Source: Metarhizium brunneum | Lineage: Eukaryota; Ascomycota; Sordariomycetes; Hypocreales; Clavicipitaceae | NCBI RefSeq assembly: GCF_013426205.1 | Contig: NC_089423.1 | Coordinates: forward strand, 4,464,001 to 4,528,000 | DNA length: 64,000 bases | Direction: 5' to 3' | Shown: positions 45,866 through 57,559 of the stretch, one piece after another | Numbering within the stretch: position 1 is the stretch's first letter | Layout: each line of letters opens with the position of its first letter | Program-made: the position numbers and the translations under genes | The notes under the pieces: model-generated | What the model was told of the DNA's origin: nothing | Databases searched by the model: none | What the model saw: the letters and a program-made list of their open reading frames with translations, nothing else

Positions 45866-48579
45866 ATGTTTCGGCAAAGGCAAGAATCTCCCACCACTGC
45901 CCTTACTTAATTCCTACTTGAGCGGAAGTTCTCTCCTTGCTTGGCAATTGTGCCAATACCGCCCCATTTCCAAGTACTGCGCGTGCTTGGTCGCCTCCAA
46001 GACCTGGGCTTGGACTGGGGGCCCTATATCGCTAACACACCATTCATTGCCTTTGCCAGTGACTAACCTGACTGCGTGAAACTAGAACAAGCTCACAAAA
46101 GCCGGGCGATGACCTGTTGGCCAACTTTAGGCAACAATTTCCGGAAGTTGCTGCCGTCACCTCGGAAGCGTCTGCACCAACTATTGCTCAGGCTGCATCT
46201 GCCGTCGACCACCCCATCATCAACCTCCCCCCTCAGGATCAGAGGTATGTGTGCCTAGCTTTCTCCCTCCGGAGGTGCAGCCGACCTCTCTGCTCGAGGG
46301 CAAATTTGGCCTTGTTTGTTCATGCCGAAATGCGGTGTTTGCACGTTTTCGCTCGTTAAAACAGGCATTACCGTAGCGTGACCCGGGGACTGACCTGACT
46401 GATGATAACCTGCAGGAACCCAAATGTCGAAACCGACGTATTTCGAGACCAAGATCCTACGCCCCGAGCATCTCATGAGCCATGGAGATTCACCCCTTCC
46501 CTCCTGGACCCGAACTCGTATGCTTTCAATGCCTTTGCTAGTACCCAACCCGGGTATTACGTGCCAACCCCCGGGGGAAACAACCCGCTCCTCCATTCGC
46601 AGGCAGGAGACTTGCATACCCCGACAATAGCAGCCGGTGGACTTTCTACGCCGCTGTCTCTACCAAACTCTGGCGATGCGCTTCATGCTGGCGCGACTGC
46701 CATGGACTTGTCCGGGTTCCAGGCCCTGCCACCCCACCAGTTCCATCACTTCAATCCATTTATCCATGGAGCAGCCTTTGCGACCACTTCGTTTGTCCAC
46801 CAGGATACTGGATATGAAACTATGGATCAAGATGGTGTTGTCTTGGAAGCAGCACCGCCAGAACACCGCGTGCCCTCGATGGTCCCAGCGGTCCTGCAGC
46901 AGCCGCAGGCAGTTGGCCATATGATGCAAATGGGCCACGCACTGCCGCCGAATGCCGAGAAATTTCGTTTTCACTGCACCTTGAATGCGCCTACCGCCAT
47001 GATCAAACAAGCCGATGAGATCCCGATAACATATCTCAACAAGGGACAGGCTTATTCACTCTCGGTTGTCGACACAAGCGGAACCTTTCCGATTCCACCT
47101 GGTACCAAGTACAGGACCTTTGTACGTGTTTCATTCGAGGATGAGGAGCAGAGACAGAAATCTAGTGTCTGCTGGGGCCTGTGGAAAGAAGGCAGAGGCA
47201 CCAACGAGGCCCATCATAGAGGTGGCAAGCTTCAAGCCGTGGAGTACGTCGAAGCGGGCCAACCGGCAGAGAATGACGATAAACGAGCACGCATCGAGGT
47301 AGAAAGTGCATCATTTGATGGGTTTTGCGTTACGTGGACTCCAGGAGCGAGTGGTTCTCATGACGTCAACCTTGCCGTTAGATTCAACTTCCTGTCCACA
47401 GATTTCAGCCATTCAAAAGGAGTTAAAGGAATTCCGGTACGACTGTGTGCGAAGACTAGCCTTGTACCCGCCGATGGCTCCTTACAAGATGCAGAATCGA
47501 GCTCTGAAGTTTGCTTTTGCAAAGTCAAACTTTTTCGAGATCACGGAGCTGAGAGAAAGCTGTCCAACGACATTGCCCACGTCAAAAAGTCGATTGATAA
47601 GTTGAAGCAGCAGCTTGCACAGATCGAAAGCGGCATGAAGGACATGGGTAAGAGAAAGCGGATCAGCAGTGCTACCAAGGGAAGCGATCCACAGCGACCG
47701 GGAAAAGTGCAGAAGCACAAACGGACCTGGTCCATGTCGTCGACTAGCTCTAATGCCGGGTGCGGTGGAAGTCGCATGACTTTGGAAGAAGACCTGCAAA
47801 TCAAGCTGCAAACGCTGCAAGATATGTTTACAAGCACCAGACCCGTCAGCATTCTATATCTGAGAGGAGAGGACTTGGACGATCCCGACCTTCACCCCGT
47901 ATCTCTTCCCGGAGATATGTCTCCTCCAAACAAACTGGAAGTCTCCCGTGAGGGACCTAACTGGCAAGCTCGCAGTACGAAATCCTCGGTTGCAGGGTCC
48001 ATGGTATCTCCATCGCCCAGCTCCTTGTCTCTCGTCTCTCAGGCATCTGGCATGTGGCAGAATATCGATAACACCACCGCTTCAGGGAAGGCATTTGAGC
48101 AAATATCAAGAATACCTCGAATGGACGATGCTGGCACCTTGAGTGGATGGATCGAGGCTCTTGGGGTTGATCCGTCATATCGGCCCCCCGCAGAGCAGGC
48201 TGAAAAACCTGTTGCCTGTTTCTATGTCCAGTATCGCGACAAGTCAGAGCAAGGGAAACCGACATATTACCGAGCCATTTATCTTTCGAAGCGAACCGTA
48301 GAAGAATTCAATGGTCGGATTTCTAGCAAATGGGGCGTTGAACCTGCGAAAGTTTTGCGCTCTCTACGTGTAATCCAGGGAGGGCTGGAGGTTGAAATGG
48401 ATGATGATGTTATCCGTGAACTCAGGGAAGGGCAAGATATGCGACTGGAAATCGAAGAGGTAATTGAACAATCCTCGCAGACCAAGCGCGAATGGGAGAT
48501 GTTATTGGACGAGACCGGAGCTGATGGCGACGACGTTGCACCTTTTGCGAAGGGCTTTGTGCTTCGGCTGACCTTTTAA
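45866..48579 (+). CDS. Grainyhead/CP2-family transcription factor
   Basis: Three exons, 45866-45879, 46086-46244 and 46416-48579, give 778 residues. The 14-nt first exon encodes MFRQ plus two bases of R5 and ends at AG followed by GCAAGA, a GC-AG intron donor. The branch region CTAACCTGAC and acceptor CTAG at 46085 restore phase exactly, giving MFRQRTSSQKPGDDLLANFR. Exon 2 then reads QQFPEVAAVTSEASAPTIAQ. The CP2 DNA-binding domain begins near residue 240 (KFRFHCTLNAPTAMIKQADE) and contains SFEDEEQRQKSSVCWG and the helix KKSIDKLKQQLAQIE. The C-terminus includes ACFYVQYRDKSEQGKPTYYR. In Neurospora the grainyhead-like factor csp-2 controls conidial separation and cell-wall remodelling genes; a similar role is likely. 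Exons 2-3 are firm; exon 1 is inferred. Confidence 0.88.
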
Positions 48580-51079
48580 TGAAACTGCCGTCATATTCCT
48601 CTACCGACTCTGTCATCATCCAAAATGACATGCAGCGGGCGTAGTTGAGCGCTGCTTCTCTCCCGCCAAGTTTTCAAACAAAACAAAAAACAATCAAAGC
48701 ATGATCATCACAATGTACTTGGGTTCATTCCGAGGTATCAACGCACCCCAGTACACGATACACATTTTAGCGAGGAGCGATAACTTTGGAGTTTGGTCTA
48801 TTCTTCTTCTTTCTTTTTTCTTATCGATTCCCCTATATAATCGGTTATGATATACCACGGGCTGCGGGTCTACAGAGCATCCGTTCTCAAAAGACAAATA
48901 TCGATGTTGAGAGAATGAGAGAGAATGCAAGGAGGCGGACTACTCAACATCAACCAATTATATTTACGCTTTGTTTCATACGGCTTGAAGAACAAAGCAA
49001 CTTGTGTCGTTGGTGCTACCAAGCGCAGAGACGGAGGCGGACATTGCTTCTAAGCTGGGGTTTTGGGCACACTGGGTGTGCCTGATTTTTATTTTTCATT
49101 TTTTTTTTTTTTTTTGCCATGTAATCACGGGCAGCTTTTGTGTAAAGATTTTTTTGTACGCCTTTTACTTGATTGTATTCGATTTGCATTAGCAAGTAAA
49201 GATACAGGGGAACAAGGGATTGGAGATACCCATGGTCTGGGTGTCGGAGTTGCTGGATTGAGCAATAGCTGTAGATTTATGAGTGATTACGACGACGACT
49301 GGGTTTGACGGATTGGTTGGCTGATGGTAGAGCGAGAGGAGTTCGGTCTTGTCCTCTGCTATTTGGCAGAGCATTGTAAGGCAATGTACTTGAAGAGTAT
49401 TTACCGAGTACAACATTGTAGGGAGTGAAGAGAGGAGCTCAAGCTCGATTCAGGAAAACAAATTATTCGCTGTGGCCATCAGCGTTACATTGCATGCTAC
49501 AGTGTGGACGACCGAGTGGGACGAAACGGGACGAAGCGGGATGGAGTCGTCCTGTTGGAGAGGAGGAGCTTGTGGCTGACGGCATCGGGGGGTGGGGTAC
49601 TCTGAATGGCTGAAATACCAATGCGCCAAGTGGGTCTTTGTAGCCGGTGTCCCCAGGTCTACTCCATATTGACTGGCTATCGGCTGCATTACCAGACTGA
49701 CTTCCGGCACATGACAACTCTTGACCGCGTCCTGGGAGAAGTTTTCTGTCGTTAGAAATAGGGACCGCGCCGCACAGGCACCTACATGATAGGTAGCTAG
49801 GTAAGTTGATGGGATTCTGAGATGGATGGGACGCACGGAGAAGATGGCAGGCACAGGCTGCAACATGAAAAAGTCCAGACGTGAAGCGTTTATTACCTAA
49901 TGTAGTTGCATGAGCCGCTAGTCCGGAAATGACTACAACATGCGAGTCTCGTTTGCTCAAGTGCTCCACACTCCCAAGGCAGCACAATTCAGCATGATAT
50001 GTCGCAGGCTGTTCAAAAGTTTAATATATTAAAAGAAAATCCCGCACTGTTTAAGAAATGTCTCGGATTGACTCTTCCAAAGTATAATAAATTAACAAAA
50101 AAACAAAAAAGAAAAAACTAAAAAGAAAAACTCCGATGTAGCTGACGTGGACGATAGTCACTAGAAGAATACCCTTGGGCCGGCGAAGGCACTGGGTTAC
50201 CTGCGGAGTACCTATGCGGTCTAGGAAGGTGCCTATGCATGTACATACCTACTTAGGCAGCACTCCGTAGGTAGGGCTATAATACAGATTTATGGTAGTT
50301 GCTTGTGTGACAGCGGAAAGGAGCACTTGCTCCTTGCGAAATGCGACCAATGACGGGGCGCAGCGCGCAGGTGCGGAAAGCAATTGTTGGTGGTGGTGGT
50401 GTTTTGTACTCCCCGGGGCGTGAGGCAGGTGGAGCGCAAGACTGTTCACAACCGCCTACTCCGTATCTAGCGCCAGGCGGCATGAATATTCATTGACTGC
50501 TTGAAGCGGTTTATTTCTTCAAGCGCCAAGGAGTCGACGCCAGCTGGGAAACACCCCGGGGAGGGGTGGGTGACAATTAACGCGTCAATGCTAATATCCG
50601 GCGAGCGCGGCTCGTCGCTGCATTAGCCACAGCCTCGACGGGGCAGGGATGTGTTGCGAAACGACATCTGGACCCAGAGAGGGGTGTGCATGTAGCGAGC
50701 AGCAACGTCCTGCGACTGTCTGCGCCGTGATGCCTCCAGATACATATGTAGCATGATGACTGCGAACGTTCTGGACTTGCGGGGGGTAGAATGGTGCAGT
50801 GTGGCTCAACTGGCACGCGAGAGATTTACATGATATTTTTTGCGAGACGGCATGCATATTGCCCGAATGTACTCCGTAGACATTGACGTCTATGCATGCC
50901 ACGGCCCGTCCGACAGGCTGAGCCCGGCATCTCCAGCAGCTTTCAAATTGCGTCCTTGGCCAATCTTGTTTCATCGCCAACACTGCCTGTTGTATCTGCC
51001 GCGGCCGCCCCCTTTTCTCGTGAATACAGAACACTACCCACGTCCAACATTGAATCCTCCGCGCTTGTAATATCATTGA
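48580..51079. other. Intergenic, no gene seen
   Basis: Holds the 3' UTR of the CP2-family gene and AT-rich stretches (49098-49120 T-run, 50040-50130). ACTCCGTA copies occur at about 50262, 50458 and 50871. Frames up to 174 codons on the minus strand have no recognisable features. Confidence 0.45.
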
Positions 51080-51740
51080 TGCCTTGAACTTGACCTGCAA
51101 GACGATGGTCCCCTGACTCCCCTCGATCCCCGCTGGCCATGTGCCGTCCCTCTGTGTCCATTTGGGGGAATGTTACACAAACCATCGACGCCTGATCCGT
51201 CGTTCCCTCCAACTGCGCGAGGAGTGCTCTTGCCCCCGGTCTTTGAAGCCCGCCACCAAGAAACTGGTCTTCCACGGTGGTAAGTAGGGCCCGTGTACTC
51301 TGTATACCGCGCCCATCTCGACGCGGACTGGAGTTGGACAGTCGTGGTGGCCGAGTATTGCAGCACCTCGCCGCCATACCAAGTTGTTCGTCAACAACTA
51401 CTTCATAAATGAACGGGTTGTGACTTTGAGCCCGCCGGCCTGCCGAATTTTCGAGCATCACGCGACTCGTCGATCATTGATTGCCTGATGACCTCTGCCG
51501 AGTACATCCCCCAAAAGGACGGCCCAACCAGCGTTCTTGACGAGAGACACGACCCCGACTGCGACCGGTCACATATTAGTTGGAAACGCACAAGCCAATG
51601 AGAGACAGGCACTCGGACGGATTTGGGAAGTCTTGCTTGCGTCGGGAATACCGTTCGACGAGACCTTTTGGGCGTCTTGGTGCGACCGCCGTGGAAAGCA
51701 GGTCCAAGACAAAATGGCCCGATTTAGGACGACATGAAAG
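51080..51740 (+). pseudogene. Possible decayed protein-coding gene, family unknown
   Basis: Three plus-strand segments look like protein in composition but sit in different frames. The first is open from 51080 to 51283. The second is open from about 51284 to 51601 and is broken by a TGA at 51410-51412; it reads protein-like on both sides (EYCSTSPPYQVVRQQ before, LPNFRASRDSSIIDCLMTSA after). The third, to about 51737, includes RIWEVLLASGIPFDETFWAS. A good donor (GTGGTAAGTAG) overlaps the end of the first segment, so part of the disorder could be introns. The TGA could derive from CGA by C-to-T change. I do not recognise the family. Overlapping minus-strand frames (169-172 codons) are less protein-like. 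Confidence 0.3.
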
Positions 51741-52373
51741 CACCGCCTGCCAATGGACACTGAACTTTGAGCTTGGCCTGCTTGTGCTAGCAGGCGCTGA
51801 CAGCGCGACCATCTCAACATGAAACGGAGAAACTAGGGCATATATAAACTGTTTGACAAAAACAGGCCCACCAAGTGCTAGATGGATTTGTGTGCTTATT
51901 GATGATACTTGCCATCGTCCTTAGTACAAACACGCACAGATGGCTCTTGTCCCGCGGCAGAAGGGGTGTCCCATTTGCCCAACGGTATTCGCCGGAGGAT
52001 CGACAGCCAAGGTGTTTGAAGAAGATGAATGGACGCCACGTTCAATTTTGACACGTCTTTTCAATACAAGGCTGTGCAAAAAATTGTCCGGCCAGCCGGC
52101 AAAGGAAAATCTGTGAAGAGGGAGAAAAAAGAAAGGTGAACCAACTACACAGTCACCCATGAATCTAGTGTTCCACCAGACACCCCGTCCCGTCCCGGGG
52201 TTGTTGTACTTGCAAAGATTCCAGAACCTTCTTTGTGTACCGAGTCGTATAAATTGACAGCTCTAAAGGCCTCTGCTTCCTGGTACTATCCGAGGTGGAA
52301 CAGGTGCATCCTTGGGGAGGAACGATTTAGCAACACTATGGGTTTTCCAAACATGAAATGGACTTTGGGTCAC
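51741..52373. other. Intergenic, 3' region of the Zn2Cys6 gene
   Basis: No gene seen. The right part should be the 3' UTR of the minus-strand regulator. A short open frame ends at 51822 downstream of the decayed segment. Confidence 0.45.
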
Positions 52374-54003
52374 TCACCAGTCTTCTCTGATGCCTGGGAA
52401 TCGTGACGGATGCACCGCCTGAGGCATGTTTAGATCCCCAGCCAGCATTTCCAAGTTCTCGTAGGCATGCTCCCTGGCCGCCTCCCCGCACATGTCGGTG
52501 TTCTCAATGATACTCAGGGGCCAGGCCAGACTCCTGCCCGAAGGCGCGAATCGTCGCCCGAAATCGTCCACCTCCATGAAACTGGGGATGCTGGCGAGAA
52601 CCCCCGTTGTGATGGTCTTTATGTTTTCTCTCGCGTACTGCTGAAGCCCGGACAAGTAATCAGCCAGGCTGGCTTCGCCATCGGGCAGACGAAGTCGAGC
52701 GAGATCAGGATCCAGCTGCCCGGAGGCGACTTGCCTGATCAAGACGACTAAAAATATGCGAAGAAGCCGAACAGTGTTCCACAGTTTGGCGACGTACGCG
52801 CTGGGATAACGATGGCAGACTCCGCCATACGCCCAGCCAGGGGCATGAGAACTGGGCTCGACCGCGTACGACATCCAGGCGGGACACTCATTGGAGAAGG
52901 CGACAATTCGGCGGTCGAGTTCCAGAGCCTCGTGGACTAGATTGCAATCAGGGCCAGCCACGGCCCTTGCCTTGATGGAGGCAAGCTGCTGAACCATGGG
53001 CGCCAACTTGACAGGGGCATCGTTGGGGTCGTGCAGGAGTGTGAGCTGCTTGTCCAACGCGACGAAGTCGTCTGGCACCGGGATCGACCTTTGAATGCAG
53101 CTAGTTTTGATGTTGTTGCTGGCTTGGGCGACCATTTTACGGGAGAGGGGGCACTTGAACTGCTGCGGCCCTCGCAATCTCAGGAGCTGCATGGCACCGA
53201 CGGTGTGTGCCGTCCAGCTCGTGGGCGACTTGCCGGCCTCAAAGACAATGGCCTCGAACAGGCCGAGCACCAAGACGGAGACAAGTGTTCTGTCGAGGAC
53301 CGCGGCTTCGGGGCTGGACAACAGCTCGTTGACCCGGGTCAGTGCGACTGCGTACTTTTGCCTTGCGCGTTCGAGATATTCGGCGGACCGGACGCGGCGT
53401 GAATATGCGGCCAGCGCCGTGGCCGAGATGGTGATGGAGCATGCGTCTTCCGGATCTGCATCTGCCAGGCAGAATGAGGGCACGTATCTTTGGAAAGGGG
53501 TAGCGGTGATGTAGGACGTCAGGAAGTATGCCATGGATGCTTCCTGTAGATTTTGCCGCAAGGGATACGAGGGATCTCCCATCCGGGAGCTTACCAGTTG
53601 GCTGAACGGCCATGTGAGATGCTCAACGGGATGTTTGGCGCCCGCCTCGGGCTCTGGTACACGGTGTAGTGTTTTCCTCCTCGTTGGAGCCTTTGCAAAC
53701 TTGCGCGTCGTGCGGCTCGTCTCATCTCGGACTCGCAAGGCGCATGGATCCCGATATCCGGAGCACTCTATTCCTTTGCGCTTGCATGGCGAGCATCCCG
53801 TGGGCACTCGGTCGCACTAGATGTCGGCATGTGTTAGATGGTGTCTTTGTCGCCTTCAAATTACCCTCGTTCAATGCCACGGATGGGAGACGCAAGGGGT
53901 CCTGCATTGTGCAGGCTTCTGAGGGTGCCGACGCAGGGCTTACTCTTAACCTCCTCTGTCGACATGAAAGACATGCCGCGGAGGGCCGTCCACTAAACAC
54001 CAT
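52374..54003 (-). CDS. Zn2Cys6 (fungal binuclear cluster) transcription factor
   Basis: Two minus-strand exons, 54003-53944 and 53816-52374, give 500 residues. Splicing out 53817-53943 joins ACLSCRQRRLR to CDRVPTGCSPC, which completes a textbook binuclear cluster with cysteines 11, 14, 21, 28, 31 and 38 (spacing C-X2-C-X6-C-X6-C-X2-C-X6-C). The remaining 460 residues form the helical fungal_trans_2-like middle region (FLTSYITATPFQRYVPSFCL, VLVLGLFEAIVFEAGKSPTS, WTAHTVGAMQLLRLRG). An in-frame ATG at 54072 would add 23 residues upstream; I chose the later start because such factors begin close to the cluster. Targets are unknown. The nearest genes are a SnoaL-like protein and a secreted nuclease, but nothing ties them to this regulator beyond proximity. 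Confidence 0.9.
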
Positions 54004-55298
54004 GAGTACAATCAATCTCCCCCCTGCCCTCTCCAGCAAGTATTGCGACGGGGTCAGGTGTGTTTGCGCCAAGGCCTGAGCAATTCGATGTTTCTCAGTA
54101 GTAGAGTACCCGAGGCTGGTTTCAAAGAAGCGGAGAATTGGCGGCGGGAGAGCGACAACTCATTCAGAAATCACGAAAAGGTAATACCAATGCGGAAGGA
54201 ATCGAGAAAATCCCTGGGATTTTGTACAAACTGTACCATGGTGGTGGGAGGCAGCCACGTCACACAAGTCTGGTCCGTTTCTGAGCCTGTACAGCCCAGC
54301 AATGACGCCCGCGCTGTGTGTGCCCTTTTTTGAAGACGTGGTAGACGCGGTCCAAGTTGCAAAGGCGGCGTTGAATACTCCGTACTTATTAGAACCAACA
54401 TATGTATTGCCAGCGAAGCTATCTGACCGGCCAATGATGCGAAATCGTGAGAAACAGCGCCGAAACGCCTGCCGCACTGGGGAAGGCGTCGCATGTCCGA
54501 TCTGACTCGGTGCCCCCGAATGTGGAGAGCAAGCCACCGTCTGTTGCCTCTTTTTACAAGATTATGCTTTGCTACCTGGCGGCGAGGTTCCCATCAATCA
54601 GGCCGTCTGACTGTGCTATCCAAGGTTGGTGGCGCAGCCAAGATGATTCGCGTCACTCAGCCGCTTATTTCCAGGGCTTCGGATATCGGTGCCGGCTTGT
54701 GCAAGGACAGCTATATATCATACGGATCGAAAATCTCCGTTTGGATATTGCCAAGTTGGAAAGAGTCTTGACATGGACTATCCACAGCCTCTCTTGTCGG
54801 CCCTATGGCAAAGCGACGACGAAGGCCAACGAGGGGATGGCCTCGCTCCATGCGACAGATAAGTACGGAGTATTAACTGATAACCCGTGGCGAACTAGCA
54901 GGGTCCAACGCGTCCTGATGACTTGGTGGCCTTGAGCGGTTGTTGACGGGTGCTATGAATGATGATGGGGCCTTCTGCTCGGAGCCCGCACGCTGCACGG
55001 TATTCTGTGATTCGTAATTAGGAATCTGCTTCCTGTGCGGATTTGCTCCGGAAAGCTCGTGCCTGCGATGGATGCCTACAGCGAAAACACGAGGCCACTT
55101 GAAGGGAGGTGTAGATATTGGCCAGGCAGCATCAGAACCATACCCAGATATTCTTCCAGGCACCAGTTTCCACGATCAAGGGTCCAGAATATAAAATCCA
55201 TGGTTTGTGTGCTTTACAGAAAGCTTTTCAAAAACCGCCCCTACAGAATAGAGACCAAGAACACACTCCATCTTCTCAATACTATACGCACCTCAACA
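54004..55298. other. Divergent promoter region between Zn2Cys6 and SnoaL-like genes
   Basis: About 1.3 kb. ACTCCGTA occurs near 54377 and TACGGAGT near 54864. Several 60-160-codon frames exist (for example 54302-54505 plus and 54160-54537 minus), but none shows family features. An in-frame extension upstream of 55299 reaches 55035 but contains no conserved block. Confidence 0.4.
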
Positions 55299-55682
55299 AT
55301 GGCCTCCCGAACCACCTTCACAGACCACAAGGACACCTACCAAGCCGCCTTGGTCAGTCTGTTTTCAGGCAAGCCAGAAGATACAGAAGGGGATTTATCC
55401 AAATTGCTTGCCCCCAACTTTACTCTGCGAGATCAGGATGGCACGCGCGACTTTGCGGCGTTTGTGTCGCACATGCGCTGGCTACGCCAGAATGTGCCCA
55501 GAGTCACTCTCACCATTACCCAATTCCTCCGCGACGGGCCCCAGGTAGCCGACAGACACGTGGGGATAACGACACTGGAAGACGGTACGGTTTTGAAGTC
55601 CGAGACGTTCATGTTTGGAGTCGTTGCCGAGGACGGGAGACTGGTCTCTCTCGTGGAAACCGTCAATCAAATCAAGGATTAA
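55299..55682 (+). CDS. Small SnoaL/NTF2-like fold protein
   Basis: Single exon, 127 residues, starting MASRTTFTDHKDTYQAAL. The sequence has the order of an NTF2-like cone fold: an N-terminal helix pair (DTYQAALVSLFSGKPEDTEG), LLAPNFTLRD, a helix (FAAFVSHMRWLRQNVP), then beta strands VTLTITQFLRDGPQVADRHV, ETFMFGVVAEDGRLVSLVET. Length and pattern fit the SnoaL-like superfamily of small cyclases, isomerases and binding proteins. No catalytic residues can be assigned. The in-frame upstream extension to 55035 would add 88 residues of non-domain sequence and is probably leader. It lies between a divergent Zn2Cys6 regulator and a convergent nuclease gene, only 116 bp from the latter's stop. Confidence 0.8.
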   Translation: MASRTTFTDHKDTYQAALVSLFSGKPEDTEGDLSKLLAPNFTLRDQDGTRDFAAFVSHMRWLRQNVPRVTLTITQFLRDGPQVADRHVGITTLEDGTVLKSETFMFGVVAEDGRLVSLVETVNQIKD

Positions 55683-55798
55683 TTAAGCAGCTGAGGCGCA
55701 GAGGGAGATGGGCCAAGATGAGCCCGAGCCGGGTAGACAAACTAGCAGAACATGCATGTGCACAAATTTCATGATGAAGCCTTGATTCGACAAAACGC

Positions 55799-56946
55799 CT
55801 AGTGCTGGTGGCCCTCGCGCCCCTTCCCCTTCCCACAGCAATCGCCCTCCATGGCAGCCCGTGCAAGCTGAGCACGGCTCAGAGGACGAGGCTCTGGGAG
55901 AAAATCGTAACCCATGAGGTCTGGCAGCTCGGCAGGCTTGACCTCTGCGCCCCCAACGCCCCCAACGTCCCGCTTGGCCACGGTAGACTTGTAGATGTTG
56001 TTGAGCCAGTTCCCGAGACGGTATCCTCCCTTGGCGATCTGCAGCTCGACGGTGTCAATGACAGCGTCGTAGTACTTGGGGTACAAGTCGCCCTGCTGCA
56101 GAGCCGCGGAGCCATTGGGCATCACGACGGAGCAGACAAAAGTATTGGCTTCCGAAGCCCATCTGGTCGCCGTCGCTATGGCGTCTCCGACATCATCTCC
56201 CCTGATCCAGTCCGCCGCCTGAGACTGGTAACTCCCAGAGGCAATCTGCTGTATCAAATCGCTGGCCCAGCTCTGCGCATTTGTCAAGGCGCCGCCGCCA
56301 ACCAGCTTCTCGGGGATATACGTGTCCCAGTCAGCGTGCAGGTTGTCCTGGTATCCATCAAAGGTGACCTTGATATTGTTGCCGCCGACCTGGTAGGCCT
56401 CGTCGTGCAGAGGCTGCGTCAAGTCTCCGGTGAAATGAACCAGGAACTTGAGTGCTTGGGCAATGTTGTCCTTGCTCAGGCTCTTGCTCCCGACACGCTG
56501 GGTGTAGTTGGCCACGGCTGAGACGGAGCATCCTTTGCTGCCGCAGTCGCGGTTATAGTCGACGTTGCAGCTCGTCGGAGGACTGTCTTGGGCGTCAATG
56601 AAGTGAAGTGGCGCCGACCATTTGCCTGCGGCCGTGGCCCGATAGTCGTCCGCCCAAGAGGCAATGTTTGCCAGGTATGAGTCGGAGGTGTCGCCGAGGA
56701 CACCCTGCGCCCTTTTGTGTCGGCAAGTCTCGATTAGCATCAGTCGGTCTAGGGGCATGGACAGCAAACGCTTGTAGCCCACTCGGATTCGAAAATCACC
56801 CCGATGGGGGCTTACCATGATGCCGTTTCGGGGGATAGATAGTGCTGGGCAATGTAGGCGACGGTGGCGTGGCCGAGTTTACCCCAAGCATAGGCGCCTT
56901 TCGTGGCGGAAAGACCAACTAGAAGAATACTAACAAGCGGCGACAT
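55799..56946 (-). CDS. Secreted S1/P1-type zinc-dependent nuclease
   Basis: Two minus-strand exons, 56946-56816 and 56711-55799, give 347 residues. A signal peptide of about 20 residues (MSPLVSILLVGLSATKGAYA) ends exactly before W21, which must be the mature N-terminus because its amino group binds zinc in this family. By P1 numbering (minus 20) all nine zinc ligands are present: W21, H26, D65, H80, H136, D140, H146, H169, D173. Cysteines in SCNVDYNRDCGSKGC fit the usual disulphides. The enzyme cleaves single-stranded DNA and RNA and removes 3' phosphates in the extracellular space. A C-terminal extension of about 50 residues ends CCGKGKGREGHQH and is not part of the catalytic fold. It could be called without exon 1, which would remove the signal peptide and two ligands. 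Confidence 0.95.
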
Positions 56947-57247
56947 GACGTTGTTGGCGAATACCTGTCGTGTAAATTGTCCTGTATTAGTTAACAACCA
57001 CCTGAGTTGGTTGCTCGAATGGCCGAAAGAGGCAATGGAAACTGCGAGAGGGCTTGGCGAAAACACTTGGCAACAATCTTGAATAGCCTAGTTTGTACAA
57101 ACTTCAGACACAGTCCGGGGAAACGTGGGGGCCAGTCTTGACTCTGATGGGGCGTTCAACGTTCATCTAGTCGTGCGATGAGGACCTTGACGGCCACGGT
57201 AGTTACTTATATATATTGTCAAAGTCACCGTCTGCCTATTGCTTCTA

Positions 57248-57559
57248 TCAGTCCACGCTCTGCTGCTGACCGTCAATCCCGTCCGCAGCAGGAATAATCC
57301 GAGTTCTTGACGACCGTCCATCGACGCCAACGGGGTCAACACTGGGAGTAGTTCCGGGCTCTGAATGGTCAACGTTGCTGGGCATGCTGTGGCTACCACT
57401 GCCTTTTTTGGCAGGTCGGGACAGTCGGCACAGCACGGAGACAATGAATTTGTTGTCCAGCTGATAGGGGCGACGGCCATCTCCGCCGGCTAATACATTT
57501 CTGTAGCGTTGAACTATGGTTGCGGCATCCGAAACTCTCAGACAGTCTTTAGCTGCCAT
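57248..57559 (-). CDS. Possible small hypothetical protein
   Basis: 103 codons from MAAKDCLRVSDAATIVQRYR. The first 55 residues look protein-like (RPYQLDNKFIVSVLCRLSRP); the rest is Ser/Gly/Pro/Asp-rich. It could be a first exon, a remnant or chance. No family recognised. Confidence 0.25.
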   Translation of the reverse strand: MAAKDCLRVSDAATIVQRYRNVLAGGDGRRPYQLDNKFIVSVLCRLSRPAKKGSGSHSMPSNVDHSEPGTTPSVDPVGVDGRSSRTRIIPAADGIDGQQQSVD

